Assembly (NCBI RefSeq): GCF_036588685.1
Contig: NC_086384.1
Location: forward strand, 16,196,195 to 16,260,194
Direction: 5' to 3'
Source: Mytilus trossulus
Taxonomy: Eukaryota > Mollusca > Bivalvia > Mytilida > Mytilidae
DNA length: 64,000 nucleotides
Of this stretch, positions 1 to 12,421 are shown in pieces; position 1 is the first letter of the stretch; each line of letters begins with the position of its first letter. A program made the translations under genes and the position numbers. The notes below the pieces were generated by a model. It was not told where the DNA came from. It was given only the letters and a program-made list of their open reading frames with translations, and did no database searches.

Positions 1-870
1 ATTGTTTGTTTTTTTTAAACTTACAAAATTTAGACTATCCACCAGAATTTTTGTGGTTTTCTATTTTGTTAGGCATTAAGCTAAGATACATACCATTGTA
101 AAACGCTTAAATCAAAAATATGGAGCAGGTGAAATGTAGTATTCAAATGAAAGATTTTAAAACTTTATAAAAACGGTCTTTTTGTAACCCTACAGATGTA
201 TTAATTCATTCTCAAGAATGTGGTCCTTCAACAATATCATCTGTTTTAAGATTCATATACATGACAAAAATATACGAGAATATTATTTCACCCCAAATTG
301 CACAAATTGTTTGCTTTTTCTAATGGTCTCACTTGACTGATTACCATAATGTCTAACAATAGAGCAGGTAACATTTCGAAATATTATATCGGATTGTAAA
401 GTCGGTAATATGAAACTAGTCTATTGTGAAGGATGACACTAAAATAAACGATGTGTTATTTAATTACAATGTTGCATGTTGTATACATTGTGTTATATAT
501 ATATACACACATTGAAAAAAGTTTTGCAACAACTTGATTTTTTAAAACTTGAGAAATCAGTCTCTTATTTTGGATGGAATATGATAAAATATTTGAAAAA
601 TGATATTAAAACGTAGTTAATGATAACGTTGGCATTAAAACAAACAAAAATTGAAAAAAAAGTTTTATCTAACCAAAATTTTTATAACAAAATGAAGTGT
701 TTTTTGTACAAACAAAAATGCATTTTAAAACTTTTACTGTAGTCGAACTTTACAATGTCACACATCTCAAATTATTGTTTAGATGATTGTTAACATCATG
801 GTTGATCGTTATACCCCAAATAATAAGTACTATGTGCGCTGCGTCTATTCAAACGAATAATTATAACCTC
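1..870. other. AT-rich intergenic DNA, nothing recognised
   Basis: I see no gene, no convincing exon and no obvious repeat unit in this stretch. It is AT-rich with many short A and T runs and a short TA/CA-alternating tract near 497-510. Confidence 0.5.
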
Positions 871-879
871 ATCTTAACG

Positions 880-1324
880 TCTTTTGATTCCTGCCATAAG
901 TCGACTAATTTGCACTATATTGGATACGGGCATCTGTTTGTCTGTTCGTAGGCAAAGGTCCCCGAAATGGTATTATCGCACGATAACCAGTAGCGATGAG
1001 CCGATATATAACAGTTCTTGTTTAAAGACTCCTGTATGGTCATCACTCTCTATTCAGGATTGTATTGTTTGCAATGGGTTTCCTTCTGACCAACCTTCGT
1101 TTTGCTTGATTTTCCCTAGCAAATGTTATAGGGGGTCTTCTTGACCTCAGAAGGTCTTTAACATCGTTTCTTGTCTGAATTTTATTACCAAAACGACTTT
1201 TCGTGGAATGGTGATGACCAACAATACGTGCAATTGTCACAGTGATATACCTGCTTCCCTCATGCTGATTATCTGTTATCGTGCTGCAGTTATGAGTTGT
1301 GGATGACCAATTACAATGTGTCAA
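880..1324 (-). pseudogene. Decayed Tc1/mariner-like transposase fragment (DNA-binding region)
   Basis: On the minus strand, 1324-1043 is open for 93 codons. It reads like the N-terminal helix-turn-helix part of a Tc1-like transposase: a stretch of the form T-I-A-R-I-V-G-H-H-H-S-T-K-S-R, then D-V-K-D, then R-S-R-R-P-P-I-T-F, then R-L-V-R-R-K-P. These follow the usual order of the paired-like HTH domain and its GRPR-type linker. Lower coordinates, down to about 880, continue with a further HTH-like piece only if the frame is shifted. No catalytic DDE region is visible. The family call rests on pattern recall without an alignment. It is too short and broken to act as a transposase. Confidence 0.5.
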
Positions 1325-1329
1325 TCACA

Positions 1330-4000
1330 AAAAAATTATAAACTTGGTTATTTTAAGTGTTGAAACCAATGAAGATAAAAACATCTGTTTTAGTGGTTAC
1401 GAAAACAGTAACTGCATGTGCAGATAACAACTTAACGAGTCGATATGTATTTATTAACTTCAGGTGATATTTGAATGATGTTTAGCTTATTCTATTTCAA
1501 CAAATTATTGAACCAAAAAAAATGAAAGCATTGTTTTTATTTGAATATCAATTTGGTGTTGCAATACTTTTTTCCATGTGTATATATGCGGAAGAAGACT
1601 ATATTACGTAGGAAAAAAATATATAGTCATTGTACACGCACTAACTCACATATTATATATTTTTGCATGTTATTCTAGTGGAAATCAAGAACACGGTAAG
1701 ACCTTTAAGTTAAATATAAGTGATTTTCGACGGAGAACAATTTTTATAAAAATTCATATGGCTTATTGTTCTGTTTGATGAAAATTACATAACCTTGTAT
1801 GCTCAGAATGTTTCACCCGGATTTTAAAACAATTGTCAGTCTTTCAGAATTAGACTCGATCGAATGTACCTTCAGCAGACCGTTCAAGCAATAAATGCAA
1901 AAGTATACCGCTGTTCGAAACTCATCGAAAATCGATACAAAGAATCTATTCCTGGTTACAAACTAAAACTGAAGGAAATTCAATTTTACTTGGATTTTAT
2001 CCCTTCTTCTTCGCGATGCAAAGCGGCTCGAAGAAAATAAACAGCGCCAATGATAGTGAGCATGTCTTCTCCGAACTGTTAGTTTGTAAGTTTTAATTTC
2101 AAAGATATTTGTTTTCCGTGTTGGTCTTATGACAAAGCTGAGTATATTAGTATGACACTAACAAATAATATATATTGATTGGATACACCATCAAATGCTT
2201 AATTAGTCCTCATTCGAGACTCTGTCCTATCATTGTTCAGTAGAATAACACTTTTAATGCACCAATTGCACATTTCGACTGTTCAACTTTGTACTAGCTT
2301 TGGCTTTCAAACTTTTGTATCTGAGCGACACTATTAAGTCTTGTTGATGAAACGCACTTCTGTCGTATTAAATTTAAAACCTGGTGCTTTCTGTTAGATA
2401 TACTATTTCTGTGTTTCTTTGTCCAATATGTTCTCCTATTTATTTGTATTTAAGTCTTGTAATGTTAGGTTGGCATTTTAAGGTTATATTTAATATTGCC
2501 ATTTAAGCGGGAGGTTTGGCATGCCACACAACAAGGTTTATCCCACCTGTTTTCCTCTTATATATTAATGTGAACGATACTTTTTTCTTGTCATATTTGT
2601 TATTCACATCGGATTTTGTGTAATGATAAGTCCGTTTCTGTGTGTGTTACATTTTAATGTTGTGTCGTTGTTCTCGTTGGTCTCTTATAATTAATGCGTT
2701 TCTCTACTAGATCTGTTTTTTCTATCGATCTATGAGGTTCGAACAGCGGTATACTACTGTTGCCTTTATTTATCCGACAGTAATGTATTTGTACTTTTTT
2801 AATTTAAGATGATGTGCATATATTTGGTCATCACTATTTGTAACAACCATTAACAGCAATAATTACCATTTAGTCTAATGCAAGTAACTACAATCTCTGT
2901 ATGCATGCATTAATATTTCATCCCTATATCTGACACGTAATCCTTTAATATCTATAAAAGAATGTCTATTTAAATGTAGAGTTTTATTACACATCACTGC
3001 ACTGCAGGTACTCCTTTTTGAAAATACTACAGTTAACTTTGGGGCTCTCGTCAATGAAAATAGAAGTTGAACGAGGAGTATACATGAAGCAAATCATGCA
3101 TGAAATGAACTGCAGCACAAAACAAAAACAATATGTCGTTCTAACATTAGATGAACTAATAAACGGTACACAGAATTGATATATATATTAGCGCCGCTGT
3201 CTTTTATAGACAAAATTTGGTAATTTGTATGGTTTAATCAGGCTCCTAGTAATTAGAGATTTTACAATATCCCAGAGAATATTTTTATTGATTTTTATAA
3301 AATATCTAAAACGGCTTTTGATTTTTTCGGGGAATTTTGGATTTGACGTCATTGTTACTGTCTCATGTTTCAATTTATGTGTCCTTAATTTTCATTCCAT
3401 AAAGCTCATACTTAAAGTCATATGAAACGAGTGAGAGGTGAAAAATAATGTTTATCCAGTTCTTGAACCAATGCATGTATATATCCCAAACTTAATCCTT
3501 CGTGCACGATTTTATCATTTTTTACGCAAATATATGGTATAATCGTCAATATTTTTTCATTCTGTCTGTTATGATTTAACAAATATAGCTGCTCATTAAA
3601 TGCCATGATTAAACCGAAGTTTACCGATTGTCACATTATATAGTAAACAAATAACAAAAAGCATTGGAATTGAGCACGTGTTTAACATGTACAATCAGAT
3701 AATTGTTATTTTAATGACAGATCCGTGCGTATTGCGATCACCGGATTTCCACGAGGAGGGTTACGCTCAGGTCACTATGCATACGGAAAATATTTCGGCG
3801 AATTGCTTCCTGGAAGCTAAATGAGTAAACTTCTTCTAAATGTGGACAAATTAAAGAATTTTCCTCAGAAAAAAGTATATGTACATAAGTTGTATAATGA
3901 AAACTAAAAGTTATAAAAAACATATGCATCATTATTTTTTATTTGAGGTTTCTTATGACTTTAACTGTAGAAAAGCATCCATTTAAAACACTTTCTTTTA
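1330..4000. repeat. Intergenic DNA with two pieces of a dispersed repeat (family R2)
   Basis: No gene is supported here. Two pieces of one dispersed family are present. One at about 1900-1990 lies in minus orientation (AGTATACCGCTGTTCG). One at about 2455-2775 lies in plus orientation (GCGGGAGGTTTGGC near 2508, TCTATCGATC near 2721, GCGGTATACTACTGTTGCC near 2746). The same motifs in the same order recur at 6220-6425 and 10240-10520 (+), 12945-13230 (-) and 61060-61150 (-). The remainder is AT-rich sequence without recognisable structure. Confidence 0.6.
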
Positions 4001-4002
4001 CA

Positions 4003-4030
4003 GAACATATATAAACAGTGTTCAAGCACA
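4003..4030 (+). other. Probable 5' UTR acceptor and leader of the Reeler gene
   Basis: A pyrimidine-rich tract ending TTTTACAG finishes at 4003, 28 nt before the ATG at 4031, and fits a 3' splice site of a leader intron. The TATATAAA at 4008-4015 is too close to the ATG to be the TATA box of this start. Confidence 0.4.
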
Positions 4031-7000
4031 ATGGCAGTAATAATCGAACACCTACTCCTATTGTTTGCATGTTGTTACAAAGTTGTACATGGAACATCAC
4101 AAGGTGCTTTGGATAGTTCCTGCAAAACTATGGTTCCATTACACCAGGCTAGCCCCCAGACTGGAACTTTCCCATTCCAAATAACTTTGGACAAAACTAG
4201 TTACAATGGGAGTGATGTAATTGCAGGTATTTGATCTACAACAAAAATATCAACTTAGTCAGATAAAACTATCTTTTTGATTAAAACTGTCTATCTAACA
4301 TATCTCTGACTATTTTTGTCGAATAATGGGCGTCGAACTCTTTGAATGTAGGAGTATAGAAATTCAACCAAAGCGCAATATTGTACCACATATTTTAGAA
4401 AAGTCAAAAGACACTCATATTGTTTATCACAGTTTTTTCGGTTCAGTATTCGCATAGTATATTGAGACTACTTTGAAAATATGGAATGATAGGTAAACAT
4501 AGCATCTATAGTCCAACATTAACATCAATGTATAATTTTTAGACAAAGCTTATATAATGCCCTACGTCAATATTTTGTCATAAATTAGCGGTAGATCAAA
4601 TTCCCAAATTTTATTGTATTCGCATAGTAAATCATAGAGAGTCTTTTATGGTTTACTTTCATCAGTTAAAGTTTATCTTCTTTCATAGTAACCTTATCGA
4701 AAAACTCAACAAACCAGTTCAAAGGATATTTAATTCAAGCCAGAAATCAGGATGGAACAAAAATTCCAGGCTTTGCACTGATACCGAATTCTAAATTCCT
4801 ACAGTGTGATAATCCGGTAAGTGAAGTGTTACCTCATTGTTATTGCGTGTTTTTGTCCTGTATTTCTGTCACGTAGTATTGTCATCTAAGCGATATTATT
4901 TAACATTGTGATACGTAAGAGGTTTAAAAAGCCATAAAAAGTGAAAACACAAATATATGGAACTCCGTGGAAAATTCTTCAAAAAGGAAAGTCACGAATC
5001 AAATGGGAAAATTAAAATGAAAGAAAAAAAACCATCAGACTTATAGAAAACAAATGTCATTTTCCTGACTTGGAACAGATATTTTCAAGTTTATAAAATG
5101 GTAGTATAAACCTGGTTTTATAGCACTAAACCTCTCACTTGTTTGACAGTCGCAACAAATTCAATAGTATTAACAACGATGCATGAACAAAACATACATT
5201 AGTTTCATACTTATTTCTTGTTTTATTTATATAGATTAGACCGTTGGTTTTCCTGTTTGAATGATTTAACACTAGTAATGTAGGGGCCTTTATAGCTTGT
5301 TGTTCGGTGTGAGCCAAGGCTCTGTATTGAGGGCCGTACCTTGACCTATAATTGTTTACTTTTATAAAATTAATTAATGTTTTTTTGGATGGAGAGTTTG
5401 TCTCATTGGTACTCATACCACATCTTTAAAATCGTCTCGTTTGTCATAGGTTTTGGTACTGAAATGACTGAAATTCGTAGGATAAGTCTAGAAATTAGAC
5501 GGAGGAAGCTGTGGCCGTTGCTTCTTTAGTTTCTTGGTGGGTGGTATATATATAAATGGAACCCAAATTGAAAAGTTCGGATTGTTTATACAAAGACCAT
5601 CATCAATATATTGTAATCCAACTTATTTTCGCGGATACTTTTTTTCCCGTTATGCCATTTAGTGTGAATTTCGCGCCTATTAAATTTGGCGATTTTTTGG
5701 TTTTCTTTGTATAGTTTAAGAATGAAAGATTTCAGTTTAACATATTCGCGACAATTTATTTTTGCGTAATTTTTGTACTGGCGGAAGTCGCGAAAATAAA
5801 TAAATAAGTATCTGAAATCAGAATTTAATAATCTGGCTTTTTCATCTTCTTTTTTTGACAAGTGTCTGAAGGAACTACGATTCATTTGAAAATGAAGAAG
5901 TTGGCAAGGAGAGACGCACAGTTCGTTTCTATATCAATGCCGACAATTAATTGAAAATGTCTACTTCCAAATTCAACACATGTGTTATGGATAAGAAAAC
6001 CAGCATACTGATCACTAAGACTTATTCATATGTGTAGCCTGTTTTACCCTTTTGTTCACTATTAACATATGCCCTATAATATCCCAAAGTAATAAATTTA
6101 TAGTGTATTCTATCATTTTCATGTTGAAAGGCATAGTGAATTATTTCTTTTTGTCGATTTATCAATTTCACAAATCCAGGTTAAAACCTCTAAATGTTTT
6201 CAAATAATCCTCTACAAACTCAGGCATGTGGCCGTTGTTATCAAATAGTTAGTTGATATGTATTTTGGCGTCTGTTTTTGTTGCAGTTCAGTGTTACCTG
6301 TTATTTTCCTCTTATAATGATGTGTTTCTGTCGGTTTTAGGTTGTTATCGGGATTTGTTTTCTCTCTATCGATTGATGACTTTTGAACACCGCTATACTA
6401 CTTACTGTTGCCCTTCTATATTCAAAACGATACCAGGGCATCTAACATCGACGTAATTCAGACTATAATGTATAGTGGTCTCGTTTGTATTCATACTATA
6501 TTTTTTTATTTTTAAAATTGGTATATATTCGTTAATGTTCCGAATGATGCTCAATGGATATTAAACTACCGCATTTTTATATTTTAGACTGATGCTGTTA
6601 CACATACAGAAGCTTCGGGAAAAGACAGTGTAACTTTTAACTTCACTGCTCCGGCAAACTCTAGAGGGAATATAACAATTTTGTAAGCGTAATCATGAAT
6701 ATAGATAATAAGATGTGGGTTTAATACCCGATCAACATACTATGACTACAGAAAATATCTTTAAGGGGTCAACATAGTACGGTTGACAACAAAAACATAT
6801 GTCTTATAATTATAGTCAGATGGTTTGAAGTGATGATTTTTTTAGCAATATTTTCTACTTTATAGAATACTAGTAGTTTAAAAACTTTAAAAGGACATAA
6901 AATTTCTGATTCAACTTTTATTTAAGTTTTTCATCATTTTATCATTTCACCATTTGCGATGAAAGCAAAGAAACATTTCGGTAATTTATCATAGAAAATG

Positions 7001-7234
7001 AACAGAGAAAATATTATATAAACAGAAGTAATTATATCGATAATTATTTGTTTCTCTGATTTCAGCGCAACAGCTGTGGAGTCTAAAAACACTTTCTGGG
7101 TGAAGATTCCTTCGGAAACAATTATTGACATGGCGAGTACCGGTGCTTCTCCTACAATCTTGCCCCATGTAGTTGCAGTTACTTTTGTTGTCGTCTATCT
7201 TTCCAATATTAACAAATTTCACTTAATGTTTTGA
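4031..7234 (+). CDS. Reeler-domain secreted or GPI-anchored protein, four coding exons
   Basis: Exons are 4031-4226, 4689-4816, 6588-6682 and 7066-7234. Phases (1, 0, 2) match at every junction, all introns are GT-AG, and the 588 nt give 195 residues and TGA. Residues 1-21 form a signal peptide (hydrophobic LLLLFACC core). Residues 22 to about 160 match the Reeler pattern: an early Cys, M-V-P-L-H, an F-x-I-T-L strand, Y-N-G-S-D-V, F-K-G-Y-L-I-Q-A-R, a Cys after exon 2, T-H-T, A-P-A-N-S-R-G and a final F-W-V. The C-terminus is a small-residue stretch followed by a hydrophobic segment ending near the stop, as in a GPI signal. Known relatives include the insect defence proteins and the N-terminal domain of reelin and ferric-chelate-reductase-like proteins; the function here is unknown. 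A TTTTACAG just before 4004 suggests a 5' UTR intron. AATAAA at 7405-7410 is a likely poly(A) signal. Confidence 0.82.
4970..5200 (-). repeat. Dispersed repeat family R3, copy in Reeler intron 2
   Basis: This copy shares ordered motifs with 10830-11230 (-), 32515-32580 (+), 51530-51750 (+) and 59505-59640 (+). The motifs are CATTCGTTTGATGTGTTTGAG, CTTTTGATTTTGCC and, further out, CCTGACTTGG and a TATAGC-TAGC-like block next to an ACTGTCATACAAG-like block. It lies inside the second intron of the Reeler gene. The family is recognised as a common mussel interspersed repeat from memory, and no coding capacity is visible. Confidence 0.5.
5240..5440 (+). repeat. Dispersed repeat family R4, copy in Reeler intron 2
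   Basis: The block runs GGGGCCTTTATAGCTTG, then GTGAGCCAAGGCTCTGTATTG and GGCCGTACCTTGACC, and ends TTTGTCTCATTGGTACTC with ACCACATCTT. The same order is found at 35335-35525 (+) and, inverted, at 43365-43560. These are short non-coding interspersed elements. Confidence 0.6.
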
Positions 7235-7404
7235 ATACTGTTAGCGCAGTTGTAACTTAAGAATTCATAATATTATAATTATATTAGTTTACTGAGAAAA
7301 AAGACAACATATTTTCCTTTATTGTACTACTTTTAAACATATTATCATTTAATTCGAATGCTTAAATATGATAATGTTCATTGACTAATTTGAACTTTTG
7401 TTAA

Positions 7405-7410
7405 AATAAA
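7405..7410 (+). promoter_or_regulatory. Poly(A) signal candidate of the Reeler gene
   Basis: A canonical AATAAA hexamer lies 171 nt after the TGA at 7232-7234, on the coding strand. Confidence 0.5.
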
Positions 7411-7414
7411 CTCA

Positions 7415-7800
7415 TAATAGATATATACCAGGATTAAAAGTTTGTATATAGTCAAATCTCGCGATTCGGCAAAACAAGACTAATCAGTGATGCTGGAATA
7501 ATTGAAAAATTAAAAGTTCAAATTAAATACGAAGTTGAAAAGCATTGAGGTAAAAAAAAAATACAAAAATTTTTGACAAAGACCAGCTAAGGTTATCTTT
7601 TCCTGATGTAGAAAAAAGTCTTATTATTTTAGAAATTCAAAGTTCAAAATTCAATGTTAATTTATAATGATGACCATATTAATGGTAATTCATGTCAACA
7701 GAGAAGTGTTGTTTCTTGCTGGTGATACCTCGAGGAAAACATACTCCTCAAGCAGTGGCATCGACCCAGTGGTTGTAAATAAACTCATTACAGATTAAAA
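7415..7800 (-). repeat. Decayed copy of dispersed repeat family R1
   Basis: Read on the minus strand, this retains motifs of the R1 family (best copies at 13500-13970 and 17455-18230). These are a GGGTCGATGCCACTG-like block at the high-coordinate end, then a GAGGTATCACCAGC block, a TTGACATGAA block, and the AACTTTTAATCCTGGTA end near 7430. Fragments of the same family also lie at 8140-8205 and 9536-9590 (-). Confidence 0.55.
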
Positions 7801-8130
7801 TTGCGTATGGAAATGGGAAATGTGTCAAAGAAACAACAACCCGACCGTAGAAAAAAAACCAGCAGAAGGTCACCAACAGGTCTTCAATGTAGCGAGAAAT
7901 TCCTGCACCCGAAGGCGTCCTTCAGCTGGCCCCTTAACAAATATTTACTAGTTCAGTGATAATGAACGCCATACTAATTTCCAAATTGTTCACAAGAAAC
8001 TAAAATTAAAATAATACAAGACAAAAAAGGTCAGAGGCTCCTGACTTGGGACAGGCGAAAAATGCGGTTGGGTTAAACATGTTTATGCGGTCTCAACCCT
8101 CCCCCTATACCTCTAGCCAACATAGAATTT
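7800..8130 (+). repeat. Dispersed repeat family R5
   Basis: The diagnostic block AGAAGGTCACCAACAGGTC followed by TTCAATGTAGCGAGAAATTC near 7864 recurs almost unchanged at 60480-60520. The later block CTCCTGACTTGGGACAGGC with GGGTTAAACATGTTT near 8038-8090 recurs at 42492-42555, and its GGTTAAACATGTTTG end at 57331-57346. No ORF of note is present. Confidence 0.6.
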
Positions 8131-8269
8131 TGAAATTTTTTATACGCCAGACGAGCGTTTCGTCTACATAAATTTATCAGTGATGCTCAATAAAAAGAGG
8201 AGTTGACTCGATGGAACAGATAACACAAATTGTATTGCTTTTTTTGTATTACTTGGTTATGTTTAAGAG

Positions 8270-8560
8270 GTGCAAAAGATTCATTTAAACTCGTCAGCCA
8301 AAAATAAATGACAACGCAAGGTTAAGAAGTAAAAAAAGACAAACAGTATGACATAGAAATTGCACTCCACTAAAAACTGGAGTGACTATATGTGTTCCGG
8401 AAGGGTAAGTAGAGCCTGCTCCATGTGTGCCACCCGTCGTGTTACTGATGTTAGCACAAACTTTGCAATAAGTATAATTCGGTAGTTCGCATTCAAAAAA
8501 GGCACAGGTCTGTAGTTATGACATTAGGAACATATCCATTATCATCTATGAAAAGGGTAT
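8270..8560 (+). repeat. Dispersed repeat family R6
   Basis: The segment carries ATGACAACGC, AAAGACAAACAGTATGACA, ACTAAAAACTGGAGTG and CCGGAAGGGTAAGTAGAGCC followed by CCCGTCGTGTTAC, an order I recognise as a common mussel interspersed repeat. A short piece with the CAGTCATACTCATAAATCG motif lies at 9720-9785. Non-coding. Confidence 0.5.
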
Positions 8561-10230
8561 TTTATAACGGTGAATTAACTTGTGACGGAGTCCTTAAAAA
8601 AATAAAATGCATATTTTAAACCGTCAAATGATACATTTCTTTTTCCAGTGTTCGAGACAGTTAGGATCTAACAAACTATTTATATCCCAACTGTTTATTT
8701 ACCAGCATAAAATTAGAAACTTCGTCAGTGTTGTTTTGTTATATCTGACGTATTTTATCCTTTCGTAAAGTAAATTCGGCAAGGTTGGTAGATAATACCT
8801 TAAGGTCATATAACTTCTAATAACCTTGTAATAGCAGTACTACATGAATTTAATAACCCACAGAATCCGATATATTGATTGATTTATTTATAAATTTGAG
8901 TTGGAAAATGGCTCTAAATGTTTTTTGTTTTTTTCGCGTATAATCCCTTAAAAAGTCCTTGTTTTCGTTGTTGTACCGCTACTCATCCTACCTATAGACA
9001 AAAAAGATTTTAGAAAAAACGCGACCTCTGACAAAAAATCAAAATATAAAAACATGGTTCAGAGCAGAACTATTGAAGGTTTCTCAATCCAAACTGATTT
9101 AATTTATTATCAGTTATTTGACAGAAGTTAGTAGTTTAAATGTAAGAAACTATCTTATCTCACACTGATGCCATACATATTTTTCGAAACTTTTTGTATG
9201 CAAAAGAGAAAATAATGTCATTTCCAGTGTCGAAGAATAGCAAACTCAAAATTTCTGTACCATTTGGTCTATTTTTTATGTGAATAATATTTCTGATATC
9301 GAATCCTTTATATCTTATCGACATCAAAGCATTGGAAGAGAAACATTTGGAGGTCAATAAGCATTAGTACTCAGAACAAAAAATATTTTCAACTAAAACA
9401 AAGACAGACATTATAAAATATTGTTCACAAAACATTATTGATGAATAATTCAAAGCGAAAGTATGATCACATGTGGTTCTAAATGTGGTACAAAAACTTA
9501 TCAAAGAAACCGGGATTGAAATTTTGTATTTGTTACAGACGTGCGTTTCGTTTACAACATATTTGTTAGTGATTCTCCAAAAAATATAAAAGAGTTTTAT
9601 GTAACCCGTAACAATGACCAATAACGATGTGTAAAAGCATAGTCTCTGTAATGAAAATATTATATATTATGTGAATAACTAACGCAGGCAGAGTTTAACT
9701 TTGTTGAATTTAATAATTCTTTTTAAAGAGAGACGAAAGATACAAAGGGGGCAGTCATACTCATAAATCGTGTTGCTAATGGGATAACAAATCCGGTAAA
9801 TAGTCTAATTTTGCCAAATCAAACTTCAAAGGGAAGGGGTTCGTTTGGACATATATTTATTAACTCAGATAATCAAGTTATTTGAGGAATCATTGACTTT
9901 CTATTTATTTTTTCATTTATTTTTTGGAGGAGTCACGGATTTTTCGCAGTATGGTAACTATTGGTTTGAATGAAACACCTTGTTGTTGTATTTTCTAACA
10001 TAAAGTGTTTCCTTTTGGAATTGTTGGGTAGGTTGTACATTATTTTGTTCGTCTTATAAAAAGAATGCATTTTTCAGGGATCCAAACAGAAGTATATCAT
10101 GGGAAAAGATTTTTTTATGAAAATGGTATTCAGAATTATAAGTATAGCTTATATTGATTGGTCTTTGTATATAACTGATATCTTTAAACTTCGAACAATC
10201 TATTTTATATAATCCTAATCTTTTCGCCAA
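8560..10230. other. Intergenic DNA, fragments of dispersed repeats only
   Basis: Apart from a short R1 fragment (about 9536-9590) and an R6 fragment (about 9720-9785) I see no gene or structured element. Open frames here are short and have no recognisable protein motif. Confidence 0.45.
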
Positions 10231-10239
10231 TTAATTTGT

Positions 10240-10520
10240 ATTATAGTCCTGTCATGAAATGCTGTCATTTTTAATGTTTTAATTTACGTTGTTATTAAAG
10301 CGGGAGGTTTGGCTTGCACCAAATCAGATTCAACCCACCATTTTTATCTGCCCAGGTCAGGGAAATGGCCATCGTTATATTATAGTTCGTTTCTGTGTGC
10401 GTTACATTTTGATATTGTATTTCTTTTGTGTCGTAGTTTTTAGTTTTAGTTTGTAACTCAGATTTGTTTTTTCTCTATCGATTTATGAATTATCGAAAAG
10501 CGGTATACTACTGTGGTTAA
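10240..10520 (+). repeat. Dispersed repeat family R2, second full-length-like copy
   Basis: It contains GCGGGAGGTTTGGCTTGC, a CAACCCACC block, CCGTTTCTGTGTG-like sequence, TCTCTATCGATTTATGA and GCGGTATACTACTGTGG in the same order as the copy at 2455-2775. Confidence 0.6.
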
Positions 10521-10829
10521 CTAAAGGTTAAATACTATAATATATTTGTCATAAACCCCTTGAAAGTCTTGACAGCTGTGACGAGACACGTGTATTTGAA
10601 TGCCGAATCGCGATAATTGCGTTTAGATAGGCAACATGAACCTATACTTGTCTATAGAATATTGTTCTAATTTTATTCTAAATTCTACTTAGTTTCGTTA
10701 TGAAAATCACCTTTTTTAAGTCTGTATCTTGAAAAAAATCTGCTTTTGTCATCTTCAGAGAAATCAATTCTTGTTTGCAATGTACCGATTTGTGACAAAA
10801 GTGTATCTGTATAATATAAGTTCCAAAAA

Positions 10830-11230
10830 ATATCATCACAAACAAACCGAACTCGGAGTAAAATTCAAAACGGAAAGTCTCTTACATTGTATCAAATGGC
10901 AAAATCAAACGCTTAAACACATAACAAAAAAGAGCAACTGTTAGTTCCTCATTGTGTACACAAATTGTCTCATGTAAACAAAAACTGTAAATTTAACCTG
11001 GGTTTATAGCTAGCTAATCATCTAACTTAAATTGACAACAACAAACCGACATAATAATGATAGATAAAAAATTCACAATAGGGGTACAACAGTCAACATA
11101 TTGTGATATAATCTTAATCACAATTAAAACAAAGTGATGTGTAACAAAGAAACACAAGGCATCAAGACAAAGCACTTACGCAAACGTTAAAGACAGATAT
11201 ACAAAAATTAACCATAGCACACAACATATA
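10830..11230 (-). repeat. Dispersed repeat family R3, longest copy
   Basis: The segment includes AACTCGGAGTAAAATTC, AAATGGCAAAATCAAACGC, a GGGTTTATAGCTAGCTAATC block, TTGACAACAACAAACCGAC and AGGGGTACAACAGTCAACAT. It is the reverse complement of the order seen at 51530-51750. The last motif marks the outer end of the repeat, which is missing in the other copies. Confidence 0.55.
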
Positions 11231-11379
11231 CATTAACGGGAGTATAAGCTCCCAGCCACGTCAAATTGAAATTGAAAAGTTGACTGAACAGTAGATTTAA
11301 TATTCAAAATGACAAATACAAGAATAAATAAACACGTAATTGATATAATAAGAACATCAGAATATTTAGAAATAAAGTC

Positions 11380-11650
11380 ATCATAGATACCAGGCTTAAA
11401 ATTTAATGTTAACGCCAAGGCGCGTTTCGTCTACGGAAGACTCATCTGTGACGCTCGAATCAAAAAAAAATTTTAAAGGCAAAATGAATTTAAGTATGAA
11501 GTTGAAGAGCATTATGGACCAAAAATTCCAAAAAGTTTTGCCAAATACAGCTAAGGTAAACCATTCCAGAATAGGAAAAGCCTTAGTATTTCAAAAATTC
11601 AAAGTAGAATATATACTGATAGACCATCGTCTATTATTTGTAAAGTTGAC
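11380..11650 (-). repeat. Dispersed repeat family R1, truncated copy
   Basis: Reading down the minus strand, it has the R1 motifs for the AATGCTCTTCAACTTC region, GAGCGTCACAGATGAGTC, GTAGACGAAACGCGCC and the CCTGGTATC terminus at about 11385. The 82-codon open frame across it at 11406-11654 is a by-product of the repeat. Confidence 0.6.
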
Positions 11651-12421
11651 TTAGAATAGTTTATCTTATCAACAATGTCTAGGTACCTTCCTATTTTTTA
11701 TTTTTGAAAACGGACGAGATGTTTTTTTGAAGTGAAATACATTTTCTGTTATTTCATTTCTGGTGCCTCAAACAAATATTACAAGGACTTTTTTGTTTAG
11801 CTGTTAATATTCATTGACGGGTCTATGACGTCACTGTGTGTGATGGTTATTTGGAATTTTTTTTTTTCATCTCCCTGTCAAACATAAAGCAGCCAAAAAC
11901 TATAAATTAGAAGATCATTAACCTTATCATTAGTGTTCACAATATTCATCTCGTTAATAAATAAGTAAACACTAACCCTTAGAAAAATTTTGAAATTATC
12001 TATTGTTAGCAGAACCAATCTTTACATGCTTATGATTTATTCATGACTAAATTAGTTGGGGGATGAAATACTATCAATGGGAAAATCATATAGGACTGAA
12101 TTATCTCGGGATATGTCAACAAGTAAATGATCAAGTCGCCATAGATTATTTTGAAAATAAATTTTTATTGTTATTGCTGAGAACAAGTTGAATTGATTAT
12201 CATATGTTTATATATAATATATATAGTCAAAATAAACCGACATACATGACATAGAGAATCTTTTAGACACAGCAATATTTTTCCCTTTAAAATCCCTTAT
12301 ACATTAACATTTCAAAACTTATAAACCTTAAAAAAAAAAGTCATGGGGTACTAGTTATCACATGAAATGTTTACTATAAGCAACCTCAAATGCACTTGTA
12401 TCATCTACATGATATAATTTA

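Noticed and set aside
4008-4015. TATATAAA as TATA box of the Reeler gene
   Set aside because: Only 23 bp before the ATG, so transcription would start after the ATG; the adjoining TTTTACAG suggests a leader-intron acceptor instead.
5586-5885. 99-codon minus-strand ORF in Reeler intron 2
   Set aside because: The DNA is rich in TTTTCGCG and AATTTCGC words typical of a dispersed bivalve repeat, and the frame has no protein motif.
10729-10944. 71-codon plus-strand ORF
   Set aside because: Its second half lies in the R3 repeat copy (10830-11230) read in the non-coding sense.
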